A stretch of 64,000 bases of DNA from Winogradskyella epiphytica (GTDB lineage: Bacteria > Bacteroidota > Bacteroidia > Flavobacteriales > Flavobacteriaceae), in NCBI RefSeq assembly GCF_003217215.1, contig NZ_QJTD01000001.1, positions 372,001-436,000 on the forward strand, written 5' to 3'. The translations under genes and the position numbers were made by a program. The notes under the pieces are model-generated. The model was not told the DNA's origin. It was given only the letters and a program-made list of their open reading frames with translations, and searched no databases. Every line of letters begins with the position of its first letter. Positions within the stretch are counted from its first letter, which is position 1. Shown one piece after another: positions 8,208 through 17,465 of the stretch.

Positions 8208-10163
8208 TTACCATTTCATCTTCTGTAATCTAACAGCATTTAAGATAGCCAACAAAGCCACTCCTACATCTGCAAACACAGCCTCCCACATTGTCGCCAG
8301 GCCTCCTGCACCCAAAACAAGTACCACAGCTTTTACTCCAAAAGCAAGCGCAATATTTTGATATACAATACGTCTGGTTGAACGACCAATTTTAATAGCT
8401 TTTGCAATTTTGCTCGGTTGGTCTGTTTGGATGATAACGTCTGCCGTTTCTATCGCTACATCACTTCCCAAGCCGCCCATTGCTATACCAACATCGCTTA
8501 CTGCCAATACTGGGGCATCGTTGATGCCATCGCCAATGAAAGCTACTCTTCCGTCATTTCGGGACATCAATTTTTCGACTTCGTTCAATTTATCTTCTGG
8601 AAGCAATCCGCCTTTTGCGGTATCGATGCCCATTTCTTTTGCGACTTGTTGCGTAATGGAATCCTTATCGCCTGAAAGCATTATGATTTTGGAAATTCCT
8701 GATTCCCTAATTTGCTTAATGGCTTCGTGTGCATCATCCTTTAGCTCGTCTGCAATGATTACATAGCCTGCAAATTTGCCTTCAATGGAAACCATCACGA
8801 TAGATTCTACAATGTTGTCGGTTTCAGATGGAACTTCGATATTGTTTGAAATCATCAATGGTTTATTCCCAACCAATACGGTTTTGCCGTTTACTGTTCC
8901 CTTTAAGCCTTTTCCTGCTACTTCACTTACTTCGGAAGCTTGAAAATCTTCGCCATCGGCTTTATAATCCATAATTGCCTTGGAAATGGGATGGGTAGAT
9001 TGTTCTTCCATCGCCATTAGGTATTTCATAAATTCAGGTTCTTTCCAGCCAATGGCTTTTATTTCTTTGATTTTAAAAACACCTTTGGTTACAGTTCCTG
9101 TTTTGTCCATAACAACGGTATTAACCTTCGTCATTTCATCCAAATAAGATGCGCCTTTGAACAAAATCCCGTTTTTTGAAGCTACTCCCAATCCACCAAA
9201 ATAGCCCAACGGAATAGAGATAACCAAAGCACACGGACAGGAAATAACCAAGAAAATCAATGCTCTATACAACCAATCGCTAAAAACATAATCGTCCACA
9301 AAAAAGTAAGGTAGAAATGTCAAGGCAATTGCCAAGAATACCACGATAGGCGTATAGATTTTTGCAAACTTTCTAATGAACAATTCGGTCTTTGATTTCC
9401 GTGCGGTGGCGTTTTGCACCATATCCAAAATTCTTGCAATAGAACTATCCTTAAATTCTTTAGTAGTTTTTATTTCAATTACACCGTCCAAGTTTATGCT
9501 TCCAGCAAATACTTTTTCGCCTTTTGCAATGGTATCAGGTTTGCTTTCGCCCGTTAATGCTGCGGTATTGAACGAGCCTTTTTCGGACAATAAAATACCA
9601 TCTAAAGGAATTTTTTCGCCCACACGTACTTGCACTTTTTCGCCAATAGCAACGGTTTCGGGATTTACAGAAACATAATTGTTGTCCCGATAAACCAAAG
9701 CTTCATTGGGTCTTACATCCAGTAATGCCTTGATGCTTCCTTTGGCTCTTTTAACCGCGGCACTTTGGAATAATTCGCCTACCGCATAAAACAACATTAC
9801 TGCCACACCTTCCGGATATTCGCCAATGGCGAATGCACCTATGGATGCGATGGACATCAATAGAAATTCGGTAAAGAAATCGCCATTTTTGATGCTGTTC
9901 CAACCTTCCTTTATCACAGGAAAACCTACAGGAAGGTATGCGACTGCATACCAGACGATACGTATCCAATCTTTAAAAAATGCTACGTCAAAATAATCCA
10001 TCGCAATGCCAATAATCAGCATTACAAAGCTGAAAATTGCTGGTACATAAACTTTAAATTTCCCTATGCTTTCTGCGCTGCTTTGGTTGTGGGCATCATT
10101 GCGCTTGTGAGTATCTGAAGAAGTTTTATTCAAATCTCTTAAATTGACTTTCTTTTTTTTCAT
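8208..10163 (-). CDS. zntA: Zn/Cd/Pb-type P1B-2 ATPase without a metal-binding head
   Basis: This 651-residue metal ATPase has the membrane motif CPC (309-311, in the context SCPCALVISIPLGYFGG typical of ZntA/CadA) and phosphorylation site D353 in DKTGT. TGESKP and GDGINDAPVLA are present. The first 40 residues are basic and polar and contain no HMA domain or CxxC, so the usual N-terminal metal site is absent. By family it exports divalent Zn, Cd or Pb. It lies between the YceI-like gene and the two small membrane proteins. Confidence 0.92.
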   Translation of the reverse strand: MKKKKVNLRDLNKTSSDTHKRNDAHNQSSAESIGKFKVYVPAIFSFVMLIIGIAMDYFDVAFFKDWIRIVWYAVAYLPVGFPVIKEGWNSIKNGDFFTEFLLMSIASIGAFAIGEYPEGVAVMLFYAVGELFQSAAVKRAKGSIKALLDVRPNEALVYRDNNYVSVNPETVAIGEKVQVRVGEKIPLDGILLSEKGSFNTAALTGESKPDTIAKGEKVFAGSINLDGVIEIKTTKEFKDSSIARILDMVQNATARKSKTELFIRKFAKIYTPIVVFLAIALTFLPYFFVDDYVFSDWLYRALIFLVISCPCALVISIPLGYFGGLGVASKNGILFKGASYLDEMTKVNTVVMDKTGTVTKGVFKIKEIKAIGWKEPEFMKYLMAMEEQSTHPISKAIMDYKADGEDFQASEVSEVAGKGLKGTVNGKTVLVGNKPLMISNNIEVPSETDNIVESIVMVSIEGKFAGYVIIADELKDDAHEAIKQIRESGISKIIMLSGDKDSITQQVAKEMGIDTAKGGLLPEDKLNEVEKLMSRNDGRVAFIGDGINDAPVLAVSDVGIAMGGLGSDVAIETADVIIQTDQPSKIAKAIKIGRSTRRIVYQNIALAFGVKAVVLVLGAGGLATMWEAVFADVGVALLAILNAVRLQKMKW

Positions 10164-10195
10164 TAGTTTGATAATAATTTTATTTTAATTCACAG

Positions 10196-10747
10196 TTATT
10201 CCAATCTCAACACCAATTGCGCAAACTGCACTTCTATGGTATCATCGATACCCTCTATTAAGAAATCCAAACCAGTATTTGAAACCAATAATTGTCCGGT
10301 TGCACTTATCAAGCAGGACATACTTACTCCTTGTTCTATATGGGTAATGGTTGCTTTAAATTGTGATTTAAAGGATTTTCCTTGATAAGTAACATCTATC
10401 AGCCAATTAAAGTTGATAGGGTCGTGCCGTTTTGATAAAAAATCCTGTGATGGAATAGTGCCCGTGAACCGAAGCATCAAAGGGGCTTCCTGCTGTTGTA
10501 AAATGGTATTGATTTCAGGAATATCTGTTGATAAAGTCTTAAGGTCGAGTACACCATTAACCACTTTGGAATCATAATCAAGATATAAGGCCAATTTATG
10601 GCTTTCTGCCTTGACGGGTTTAGAGTTAACCAAAGTCATCATCATAATATGACCTTCTTCAGTTGTATAAATTTTTTGGGCGTTTACTTTATAATAACTA
10701 ACCAACAAGATTATTAAAATACAATGTTTAACATTCATAATATCCAT
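10196..10747 (-). CDS. YceI-like secreted protein
   Basis: The frame is open from 10807, but the first 20 codons look untranslated. A start at 10747 (MDIMNVKH) or 10738 puts a signal peptide (CILIILLVSYYKVNAQ) at the front. The mature part (about 155 residues) resembles YceI-like beta-barrel proteins, with FTGTIPSQDF and a late FKATITH block. These are periplasmic lipid- or quinone-binding proteins. Assignment to the family is by overall feel and not by a decisive motif. It lies 32 bp upstream of the Zn/Cd-type ATPase in the same direction. Confidence 0.65.
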   Translation of the reverse strand: MDIMNVKHCILIILLVSYYKVNAQKIYTTEEGHIMMMTLVNSKPVKAESHKLALYLDYDSKVVNGVLDLKTLSTDIPEINTILQQQEAPLMLRFTGTIPSQDFLSKRHDPINFNWLIDVTYQGKSFKSQFKATITHIEQGVSMSCLISATGQLLVSNTGLDFLIEGIDDTIEVQFAQLVLRLE

Positions 10748-10908
10748 CTTTAATTGTATAATTAAAAAAAAGCAGCTTCTACTTTTGCTTTTAATGCTAT
10801 TAATCATTTTGCTTTAAGAAGCATCATAAAAGCTGCCTGCTATTAATTAAGTTTTCACTTAATTTATTTTAAATAAAAAATTTCACTCTTTCACATAACC
10901 ACTTACCG

Positions 10909-11175
10909 CTATTTATTATCTATATCCTTTTCTCTTTTACCGAAATAATACATCAGAGCAACACTTGCACCTAATAGTCCAAACAGAATATTCTCGAAAA
11001 TTTGATTCCCATTGATATTCACAATTTCAATGAAATTATTTATTAAATATTGCCACCAATTAATTTCATAATTCTGACTGCTAATCGTGAAAATTGTTAT
11101 CCCCAAAGGTTGAAGGATAAAAACACCTATGGCAAACCCAATTAGTATGGTAATAAGAATATTCTTTTTATTCAT
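10909..11175 (-). CDS. Small two-span membrane protein of unknown function
   Basis: This 88-residue protein has a first hydrophobic span at about 6-28 and a second at about 62-80, with a short basic C-terminus (GKREKD). No metal-binding cluster and no family are recognised. It is followed by 161 bp containing the inverted arms GCAGCTT/AAGCTGC (about 10771-10834) upstream of the YceI-like gene. It is preceded by the SpoIIAA-like gene 24 bp away, so they are probably co-transcribed. Confidence 0.6.
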   Translation of the reverse strand: MNKKNILITILIGFAIGVFILQPLGITIFTISSQNYEINWWQYLINNFIEIVNINGNQIFENILFGLLGASVALMYYFGKREKDIDNK

Positions 11176-11199
11176 CGTCTGTCTTTTACGGAAGTAAGC

Positions 11200-11559
11200 T
11201 TACTGGCTCTCAATCCAACTTTTGGCATCTTCCTTTTGGTCTATATTGAAATACTTAATTTCGGCGTTGGTAAAAGGCTTCATAAATTGGGTTATCCATT
11301 CTTGCCATATTTTATCTCCTACCATTGCTATTTTTTCATAGTCTCTGGCGTGGGCCGTATCCATTTTGAGGTCTTCCCATAAACTAGGCAAGTCCCAACC
11401 CGTAAAATTGTCCATCTCAAAATACCAACGAACCTTCATCCCCTTGTCCAGTATAGCGTGGATAAGTGGATGGATTTTTTCGATGTCTTCTTTTCTCAAT
11501 TTGCCCGAAGCTTTTGTTGCAACAATATTTTTTTCCTTTAACTCAATTATCTGTAACAT
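11200..11559 (-). CDS. SpoIIAA-like (STAS/SEC14-type) protein, copy 1
   Basis: This 119-residue protein belongs to the SpoIIAA-like family (PF11964 type). The central WYFEMDNFTGWDLPSLWED and the late block KIAMVGDKIWQEWI are the family hallmarks, and the C-terminal NIDQKEDAKSWI closes the fold. Members are single-domain cytoplasmic proteins of unknown biochemical role, often near transport genes. A second copy occurs at 16167-16529, also in front of a Fur-family gene, so the two likely arose by duplication. Confidence 0.8.
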   Translation of the reverse strand: MLQIIELKEKNIVATKASGKLRKEDIEKIHPLIHAILDKGMKVRWYFEMDNFTGWDLPSLWEDLKMDTAHARDYEKIAMVGDKIWQEWITQFMKPFTNAEIKYFNIDQKEDAKSWIESQ

Positions 11560-11582
11560 TTTATATAGTTTTTAATTAATTA

Positions 11583-11759
11583 TTATCCTTCTAAATCGTA
11601 AAACCATTCTTCAGCCATTACAATTGCTTTTTTGATAGCCTTTTCTTTTGAAAAGTCTTCCTTTTCGATTAATTCTTTCGCAATTTCAATTGCCTTTTTT
11701 CTTACCGATGGATTAAGGGTGTCAAGCTCTGCTCTAAATTCTTCAAATGTCCAGTCCAT
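11583..11759 (-). CDS. Conserved-looking 58-residue acidic helical protein
   Basis: The frame begins MDWTFEEFRAELDTL and ends EEWFYDLEG, with a central VRKKAIEIAKELIEKE. It is fully helical, without membrane spans or cysteines. It lies between the APC permease (10 bp) and the SpoIIAA-like gene (23 bp) on the same strand, filling an otherwise empty gap. I cannot name a family. Confidence 0.6.
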   Translation of the reverse strand: MDWTFEEFRAELDTLNPSVRKKAIEIAKELIEKEDFSKEKAIKKAIVMAEEWFYDLEG

Positions 11760-11769
11760 AAAAAATATA

Positions 11770-13086
11770 TTAGTGGTTAAACAATTCCTTTTCCTTTTCG
11801 GGGTCTATATCTTTTTTTTCTCTTTTATCCAAAAAATAATCCAGCAAGATACCTACTACAATCGCTCCCACAAACGCGGCATAAACTTTCCAATCAAATT
11901 GTATGACCAAAGAGAGGCTTATGATTATCGCCAAAATTGGCAGTATCGGAACTTTCCCAACAGATAAAGGAACTTTAAAGGGCCTGTATTTATCTGGTGC
12001 TCTGAAACGCAATACGATAAGGGCAATGTTCACGGCGACAAAGACGAGCAACGCACCCAATGACGACATTCCCGCTACGATTTTAATATCGCCCAATAGC
12101 ATAAAACCCGCAACTGCCGCCATAACCACAATGGTAGTAACCCACGGCACTTTATGTGCATTGGTTTTGGTCATAAATTTCGGAAGTTCGCCCACGCTTG
12201 CCATTCCAAACAGCAGCCTGCTGATAGAGATAATACCGCTAAAGGCCGCATTGGCAGTAGCAAAAAGTGCTGCGACCGCCAATGTCACGGGCAACCAACT
12301 GTTGAGATTTGATGCCGCAAGTGAAAGTGGCGAATCTACTTTTGCCAGTTCTGACGGGTCGGCAATGTTAAGTACCGTAAAAGCTATGAGCAGATAGATA
12401 ACGGTTGTAAAAACCATTGTCAGTAGAAAGGCACGAGGAATGGTCTTGCCAGGGTTTTTTACTTCAGAACCCAATGCAGCCATATGCTCAAAACCTGTAT
12501 AGACAAAAAACAAGGTTGCGGTAGCCGCCAAAGTACCGGAAAAGGATTCAACTTTAAAAAATTCAGCCTTTGGCGGGCCAGTTTCTGCAAGCCCGACCAC
12601 AATAAGAATGAACAATCCCAAAAGTTGTATGCTAACCATTATAATATTGGCAGTAGATGATTTCTTGATTCCCGTAATGCTTATCAATGAAAGAATTATC
12701 AATACGCCATAACTTATCAATAGGGAAGGCACACTAAAAAAAGTGTTGAAATAACCTGAAAAGGCCAGCAATACAGCGGCTATCGTGGCAGAACTGTGAA
12801 AGGCAATTGTCCAGCCAGTGAGAAAGGAAGGAATGTCAATTTTCGGAAACGCTTTGCGTACAAAAATGAATTCGGCACCTGCATTGGGATAGGTAGATGA
12901 TAATTCAGCATAGGACATTGCAGAAATACTGGCTGCAACTGCTGCAAAAATAAAGCTCAACCAAATATCGGTTCCTGCCTGTCCGGCTGCCGCGCCAATC
13001 ACAGTATAGATTCCAGCACCCACAATGGTACCAACGCCATAAAAAGTAAGACGAAGCGTACCCAAGGATTTTTTTAATTCTGCCAT
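11770..13086 (-). CDS. APC-superfamily amino-acid permease
   Basis: This 438-residue protein has 12 predicted membrane spans. The start, LRLTFYGVGTIVGAGIYTVIG, carries the GxGxGIY-type substrate motif of APC transporters, and YTGFEHMAALGSEVKNP is the second signature. The C-terminus is charged (KREKKDIDPEKEKE). It probably carries an amino acid or amine by proton symport, substrate unknown. It lies 84 bp downstream of a Fur-family gene. Its presence in a metal island is unusual, and export or uptake of a metal-binding amino acid is possible but unproven. Confidence 0.88.
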   Translation of the reverse strand: MAELKKSLGTLRLTFYGVGTIVGAGIYTVIGAAAGQAGTDIWLSFIFAAVAASISAMSYAELSSTYPNAGAEFIFVRKAFPKIDIPSFLTGWTIAFHSSATIAAVLLAFSGYFNTFFSVPSLLISYGVLIILSLISITGIKKSSTANIIMVSIQLLGLFILIVVGLAETGPPKAEFFKVESFSGTLAATATLFFVYTGFEHMAALGSEVKNPGKTIPRAFLLTMVFTTVIYLLIAFTVLNIADPSELAKVDSPLSLAASNLNSWLPVTLAVAALFATANAAFSGIISISRLLFGMASVGELPKFMTKTNAHKVPWVTTIVVMAAVAGFMLLGDIKIVAGMSSLGALLVFVAVNIALIVLRFRAPDKYRPFKVPLSVGKVPILPILAIIISLSLVIQFDWKVYAAFVGAIVVGILLDYFLDKREKKDIDPEKEKELFNH

Positions 13087-13169
13087 AATATTTTTAAGTT
13101 AGAGAAGGTGGAAGAAACCTGAACTTGACCATTGAGCGCAAGGGTTCAGAGTTCTGGAACTCCCACCTG

Positions 13170-13604
13170 TTATTTTTGCCTGCATTTTTCACATATTCCC
13201 TTTAATACCAGATTCACATCGCTCACTTCATAATCGTCTGGCAAGCTTTCTTCCGATATCTTATTCGGTAAACAGATTGTTTTCCTACAATCGGTGCAAT
13301 GAAAGTGCATATGTAAATCTATACCATATTTAACTTTGGCGTTTTCATCAGAAATCGCATATTTTGCCACTCCGACCCCATCATTAATCTGATGAATTAG
13401 CCTTTTATCCTCAAAAATTTTGAGGTTGCGATAAAAGGTAGTTCTGTTTGCTGTTTTATTGGTTTCGCTCTTTTGAACAAAGGCCTTTTTCAAATCGGTA
13501 AAGGACACGGCACTTTGTTTCCTTTTCAGGAACTTGTATATCTTCGACCTCATTTTAGTAGGGCGAATACCGTGATATGATAATATTTTTTCCGTTTTGG
13601 TCAT
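13170..13604 (-). CDS. Fur-family metal-responsive repressor, copy 1
   Basis: This 144-residue protein has an N-terminal winged helix (about 1-85, with RPTKMRSKIYKFL) and a C-terminal metal and dimer domain. HMHFHCTDC and CEKC give the two CxxC pairs of the structural zinc site and the HxH ligands. It is closer to Zur than to Fur by the HFHC pattern. It sits between the P1B-4 ATPase and the APC permease and likely controls one or both in response to Zn, Co or Fe. A paralogue lies at 16574-16996. Confidence 0.88.
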   Translation of the reverse strand: MTKTEKILSYHGIRPTKMRSKIYKFLKRKQSAVSFTDLKKAFVQKSETNKTANRTTFYRNLKIFEDKRLIHQINDGVGVAKYAISDENAKVKYGIDLHMHFHCTDCRKTICLPNKISEESLPDDYEVSDVNLVLKGICEKCRQK

Positions 13605-13641
13605 TTTAGCCTTGATTCAAAAGCAACCCTTTTTATTAAAT

Positions 13642-16170
13642 TTATTTTTTATAAGCCAAAAGTCTTAACGCATTAAAAACCACAAGTAACGTTGAGCCTT
13701 CGTGGATGACCACTGCAATACCGATATTGGCCCAACCCATAATGGTCGATGGGATAAGCAATGCCACAATACCGAGGCTGACCCAAAGGTTTTGCTTGAT
13801 AATGGCCTTTGCCTTCCTGCTCAAACCTATGGCAAAGGGCAGTGTTTCCAGTTTATCAGCCATTAGGGCAATGTCCGCAGTTTCCAAGGCCACATCACTG
13901 CCCGCTGCACCCATTGCGATACCTACGGTGCTGTTTGCCATTGCAGGGGCATCGTTCACACCGTCGCCTACCATTGCGACTTTGGATTCCTGTTCTTTTA
14001 ATTTTTTAATGGCATCTACTTTTTCCTCTGGCAACAGGCTTCCCCAGGCATCGGTTAACCCAATTTCTTTAGCAACGGCATCGGCAACCTTTTGATTATC
14101 CCCGGTTAGCATTATCATCCGCTTGATACCGATTTCCTTTAATTTTTTCAGTGTTTCCTTGGCCGCTTCCCGTGGGGTGTCCATCAGGGCGATGATACCT
14201 ATATATTCTTTGTTCCTTCTTATGAGCATCGTAGTATTTCCACCACCTTCAAGTTCTTTTACTTTATTCGATATATCTTCGGATGGTTTTGCTTCATCGA
14301 GGTCTTCGTACAAGTCAAGGTTTCCAATATAGATTTTATCCTTGCCCAAAGAAGCTTTGATACCTTTTCCGAGAACTGCTTCCAAATCTGACGCATCGAT
14401 AATATCAGTACCTTTCAGACGCTCTTTCCCATCCCTTACGACGGCTTTGGCCAAAGGGTGGTCGCTCAAGTTTTCAACGGCAACGGCTATCTTTAACAGT
14501 TCATTTTCTTCAATATCCCCCAATGGTACTACTTCGGTAAGTTTGGGCTTGCCTTCGGTAAGCGTGCCTGTTTTATCAAAAGCCAAAGCGGTCAATTCGC
14601 CCAAATCTTCCAGCGGTCTCCCACCTTTAATGAGTACACCACCACGCGCTGCTCGCGCCACACCGCTCAATACGGCACTTGGTGTTGAAATGGCCAGAGC
14701 ACAGGGACTTGCAGCTACCAATACCGCCATTGCACGGTAAAAGCTGGCACTAAACGGTTCATCAATGACCAGAAAGGCAAAGAGCAAGACACCAACCAAT
14801 ATCAGTACGGATGGCACAAAGTATTTTTCAAACTTATCGGTCAACAGCTGTGTGGGGGACTTTTGGGTCTGCGCCTCGTTGACCAGTTTAACCAATCGGG
14901 ACAGGGTAGAGTCTTTGGCTTCTTTGATTATCTTAATTTCCAACATACTATTACCGTTGATAGTTCCAGCAAACACACGGTTTTCATCCTTGATATCATC
15001 GTCTGCCGAATAGTTTCTGTCCTTATCTTCCACAGGGATTTTGTCCACAGGTACACTTTCCCCAGTAATTGGTGCTTGGTTTACACTACTTTTTCCGTTG
15101 ACCACGACGCCATCTGCGGATATTTTACTATTGGGCTTGACCACTATAATATCGCCAATACTCAATTTCTCAATCCCAACTTCTACAGTCTTACCATCTT
15201 TTTTAAGCAAGGCTGTTTTTGGTGCAAGGTCTGCAAGCGCGGCAATGCTTTTTCTTGCCTTGTTCATTGCATAATGTTCCAAGGCGTGCCCAAGACTAAA
15301 AAGGAACAACAAAAGTGCACCTTCTGCCCATTCGCCCAGAATGGCGGCACCAATGGCCGCGACCAGCATTAAAAAGTCAATCTCAAAACCACCCTTGGCC
15401 ACAGTTTGAACCGCTTCCTTGGTGGTAAAGAAACCACCGAAAAAGTAAGCGCCAATGTACAAAGTAAGACTGACCCAATCTGGGATGGATTCCACATAGG
15501 AAAGCCCGAAACCTATCCCGAGAAGTGCCCCACAGATAATGGAAAAAATAAGTTCCGTATTTTTACCGAAAACCCCACCGTGGGCGTGCTCTTCTCCTTC
15601 CTCGTGGGTCTCGCCCTCCTTGTGCTCGTGGCCCTTTGTGGAAGTTTGCTCTTTAGTATCTTCCTTCTTTGAACGCACCTCTTTTTTTTTGGATGCTTCG
15701 ATGTAATCATTTTCGTTTGAAGAACTCCGCTGAACCTGAAGGTTTTCCTTTTCAATCTGTTTACTTATTTCATCAAAATTTGTTTGCTTTTTATCAAACT
15801 CAAGGCGAACCATTCCAGAGGCCGAAACGGAAGCCTCCAAAATCCCATTGATTGCCAAAAGGCTTTTCTCTATGGAACGTGCCTGTCTTGTATGTCTGAT
15901 TCCTTTAACCTCAATGAGCAAATGCCCGTATTTTTCGGTAATCTCGGCACCTGTCCGTTCTGCGAGAGATTGAATGCGGTCTATGGAAATAATATCGGGG
16001 TCATAATGAAAACAGAGCTGTGGCGTGGCATCTTCTTTTGTATCGGCAACGTGCACTTTTTCAATACCCTCTTTAGCCTGTAGTTCTTGAATAAGCCTTT
16101 CAACACAATTATCTTTTTCGTTTGGAACTTGCGGTAGGATAACCGGGATTTTTATTTGTAGTTTTTTCAT
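13642..16170 (-). CDS. P1B-4-type metal ATPase (Co/Zn/Fe exporter)
   Basis: This 842-residue ATPase has an SPC membrane motif (488-490) in place of CPC and an IHEGSTLLVV motif in the last membrane pair. That combination defines the P1B-4 subgroup (Co, Zn, Fe exporters such as PfeT and CtpD). The phosphorylation site is D532. The N-terminal 180 residues look like two degenerate HMA folds lacking CxxC. A His/Glu-rich linker follows (about 185-203), which probably binds divalent metal. It overlaps the SpoIIAA-like gene by 4 bp, so they are translationally coupled. Confidence 0.93.
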   Translation of the reverse strand: MKKLQIKIPVILPQVPNEKDNCVERLIQELQAKEGIEKVHVADTKEDATPQLCFHYDPDIISIDRIQSLAERTGAEITEKYGHLLIEVKGIRHTRQARSIEKSLLAINGILEASVSASGMVRLEFDKKQTNFDEISKQIEKENLQVQRSSSNENDYIEASKKKEVRSKKEDTKEQTSTKGHEHKEGETHEEGEEHAHGGVFGKNTELIFSIICGALLGIGFGLSYVESIPDWVSLTLYIGAYFFGGFFTTKEAVQTVAKGGFEIDFLMLVAAIGAAILGEWAEGALLLFLFSLGHALEHYAMNKARKSIAALADLAPKTALLKKDGKTVEVGIEKLSIGDIIVVKPNSKISADGVVVNGKSSVNQAPITGESVPVDKIPVEDKDRNYSADDDIKDENRVFAGTINGNSMLEIKIIKEAKDSTLSRLVKLVNEAQTQKSPTQLLTDKFEKYFVPSVLILVGVLLFAFLVIDEPFSASFYRAMAVLVAASPCALAISTPSAVLSGVARAARGGVLIKGGRPLEDLGELTALAFDKTGTLTEGKPKLTEVVPLGDIEENELLKIAVAVENLSDHPLAKAVVRDGKERLKGTDIIDASDLEAVLGKGIKASLGKDKIYIGNLDLYEDLDEAKPSEDISNKVKELEGGGNTTMLIRRNKEYIGIIALMDTPREAAKETLKKLKEIGIKRMIMLTGDNQKVADAVAKEIGLTDAWGSLLPEEKVDAIKKLKEQESKVAMVGDGVNDAPAMANSTVGIAMGAAGSDVALETADIALMADKLETLPFAIGLSRKAKAIIKQNLWVSLGIVALLIPSTIMGWANIGIAVVIHEGSTLLVVFNALRLLAYKK

Positions 16171-16529
16171 TTTTTACTATTTTTTTTAATCCATTCTTTG
16201 GCATCGTCTTTTTCTTCTGGCTTATAAAATTTTATATGTGCCTCTGAAAAAGGAAGCAATGCCTCGGTAAATTGCTCCTGCCATTTAACGCTACCCACTA
16301 AAGCAACACGCTTTAAATGTGTTTCATTCGGAAGATTTAATTCAATGCCCTTCCAATAGGCACTTACCGTCCAGCCTTCAAAATTTTGCATTTCAATGTA
16401 CCAGGAAACTTCCTGATATGCAGTTATATGTTCTGTTAAGACCGGTATCAAGTTTTCATAATCCTTGGCATCCAGCTTATTCTCTGCCACCATATATACA
16501 GTAGCCTCTTTTTTATAGATTGTTATCAT
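16167..16529 (-). CDS. SpoIIAA-like (STAS/SEC14-type) protein, copy 2
   Basis: This 120-residue protein carries the same hallmark blocks as the copy at 11200 (WYIEMQNFEGWTVSAYWKG, VALVGSVKWQEQF, EEKDDAKEWI). It is coupled by a 4-bp overlap to the P1B-4 ATPase downstream, so it is made in step with it. The function is unknown. Two copies beside two Fur genes in one element point to a duplicated control module. Confidence 0.8.
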   Translation of the reverse strand: MITIYKKEATVYMVAENKLDAKDYENLIPVLTEHITAYQEVSWYIEMQNFEGWTVSAYWKGIELNLPNETHLKRVALVGSVKWQEQFTEALLPFSEAHIKFYKPEEKDDAKEWIKKNSKK

Positions 16530-16573
16530 TGCTCACTATTTATAAATGATAATTGAATTTAAAAACCAAACGT

Positions 16574-16996
16574 TTAATCCAGATTGTCGCTGCATTTTTC
16601 ACAAATGCCCTTTACCACCAAGTTGATATCCTCGGTAATGTAGCCATCAGGTAAGTTGATATGAGGGATTTTATGCTCTGTTAAACAGACAGTTTCATTA
16701 CAATTGTTGCAATGAAAGTGTAAATGAAGGTCGTTGCCAACCTCGCACTCACAATTTTCTTCGCAAAGGGCGTATTTTATAACACCTGTCCCATCCTCAA
16801 TTTGATGTACAATACCTTTTTCCTCAAACGCTTTCATAGTCCTAAATAGGGTGCTTCTTTCACTGACCTTAAAATCCTTTTCCAAATCGCCAAGACTGAT
16901 GGCCACCTCTAATTCTGCTAAACGCTTATAAGTCATAAGGCGCATAGCCGTAGGTCGTATCCCTTTGCTTTCAAGTAGTTGGACTATTTTTTCCAT
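16574..16996 (-). CDS. Fur-family metal-responsive repressor, copy 2
   Basis: This 140-residue protein has a winged helix with GIRPTAMRLMTYKRL, then a zinc domain with HLHFHCNNC and CEKC. An extra acidic cysteine pair, CEENCECE, lies around residue 94, absent from copy 1. That may add a metal site. It precedes the SpoIIAA-like and P1B-4 ATPase genes, which are its likely targets, and follows the PII-like gene by 15 bp. Confidence 0.88.
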   Translation of the reverse strand: MEKIVQLLESKGIRPTAMRLMTYKRLAELEVAISLGDLEKDFKVSERSTLFRTMKAFEEKGIVHQIEDGTGVIKYALCEENCECEVGNDLHLHFHCNNCNETVCLTEHKIPHINLPDGYITEDINLVVKGICEKCSDNLD

Positions 16997-17011
16997 TTGT
17001 GATAAAGTGTT

Positions 17012-17350
17012 TTATAGGTCGTACCGTTTTAAGGAATCTCCAGTTTTAATCTGAAAGGCATTCTCTATATTGGCTATATATATAATACCATCTCCAGGCC
17101 CGTCGGTTTTGGCGTTGGCTATAATTGTTTCAATGGCCGCTTGGGCTTCCTCATTTTGGCAGACCAGTTCCAGCTTAACCACTGGACTGTCTGTAACGTG
17201 AAAATCCAGCGACGGTCTTGCACCTTTTGATTTGAATGCACCAGTGCCTTCAGCTTGTGAAAGGGTCATACTTTTGAACCCATTATCAGATAGTGCTTCA
17301 ATGACTCTTTGGATTCGGTTCGGTTTTATAAATGCTTTTATTTCCTTCAT
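17012..17350 (-). CDS. PII-like protein of the metal-efflux-associated group
   Basis: This 112-residue protein starts MKEIKAFIKPNRIQRVIEAL, the classic PII (GlnB) beginning. It contains DGPGDGIIYIANIENAFQI, matching the PII C-terminal block. The T-loop region differs from GlnB (SKGARPSLDFH, no uridylylated Tyr). It lies directly downstream of the CzcB/CzcA genes. PII-like proteins beside heavy-metal RND pumps are a known subgroup (PII-NG), thought to be sensors or regulators of the pump. The ligand is unknown. Confidence 0.8.
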   Translation of the reverse strand: MKEIKAFIKPNRIQRVIEALSDNGFKSMTLSQAEGTGAFKSKGARPSLDFHVTDSPVVKLELVCQNEEAQAAIETIIANAKTDGPGDGIIYIANIENAFQIKTGDSLKRYDL

Positions 17351-17465
17351 ATTATGAATTTTTTAAATTTTTAATCGATTTTGAACCGAGCCTGTTTTCT
17401 AATTTTTAACAAACTAATTAAGACGATAAACAAACTCGGAATCAAAACCTTTGGTTTTTCTTGAA

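Noticed and set aside
11903..12397. 164-residue plus-strand open frame
   Set aside because: It lies wholly inside the APC permease gene on the other strand, and its sequence is a low-complexity shadow.
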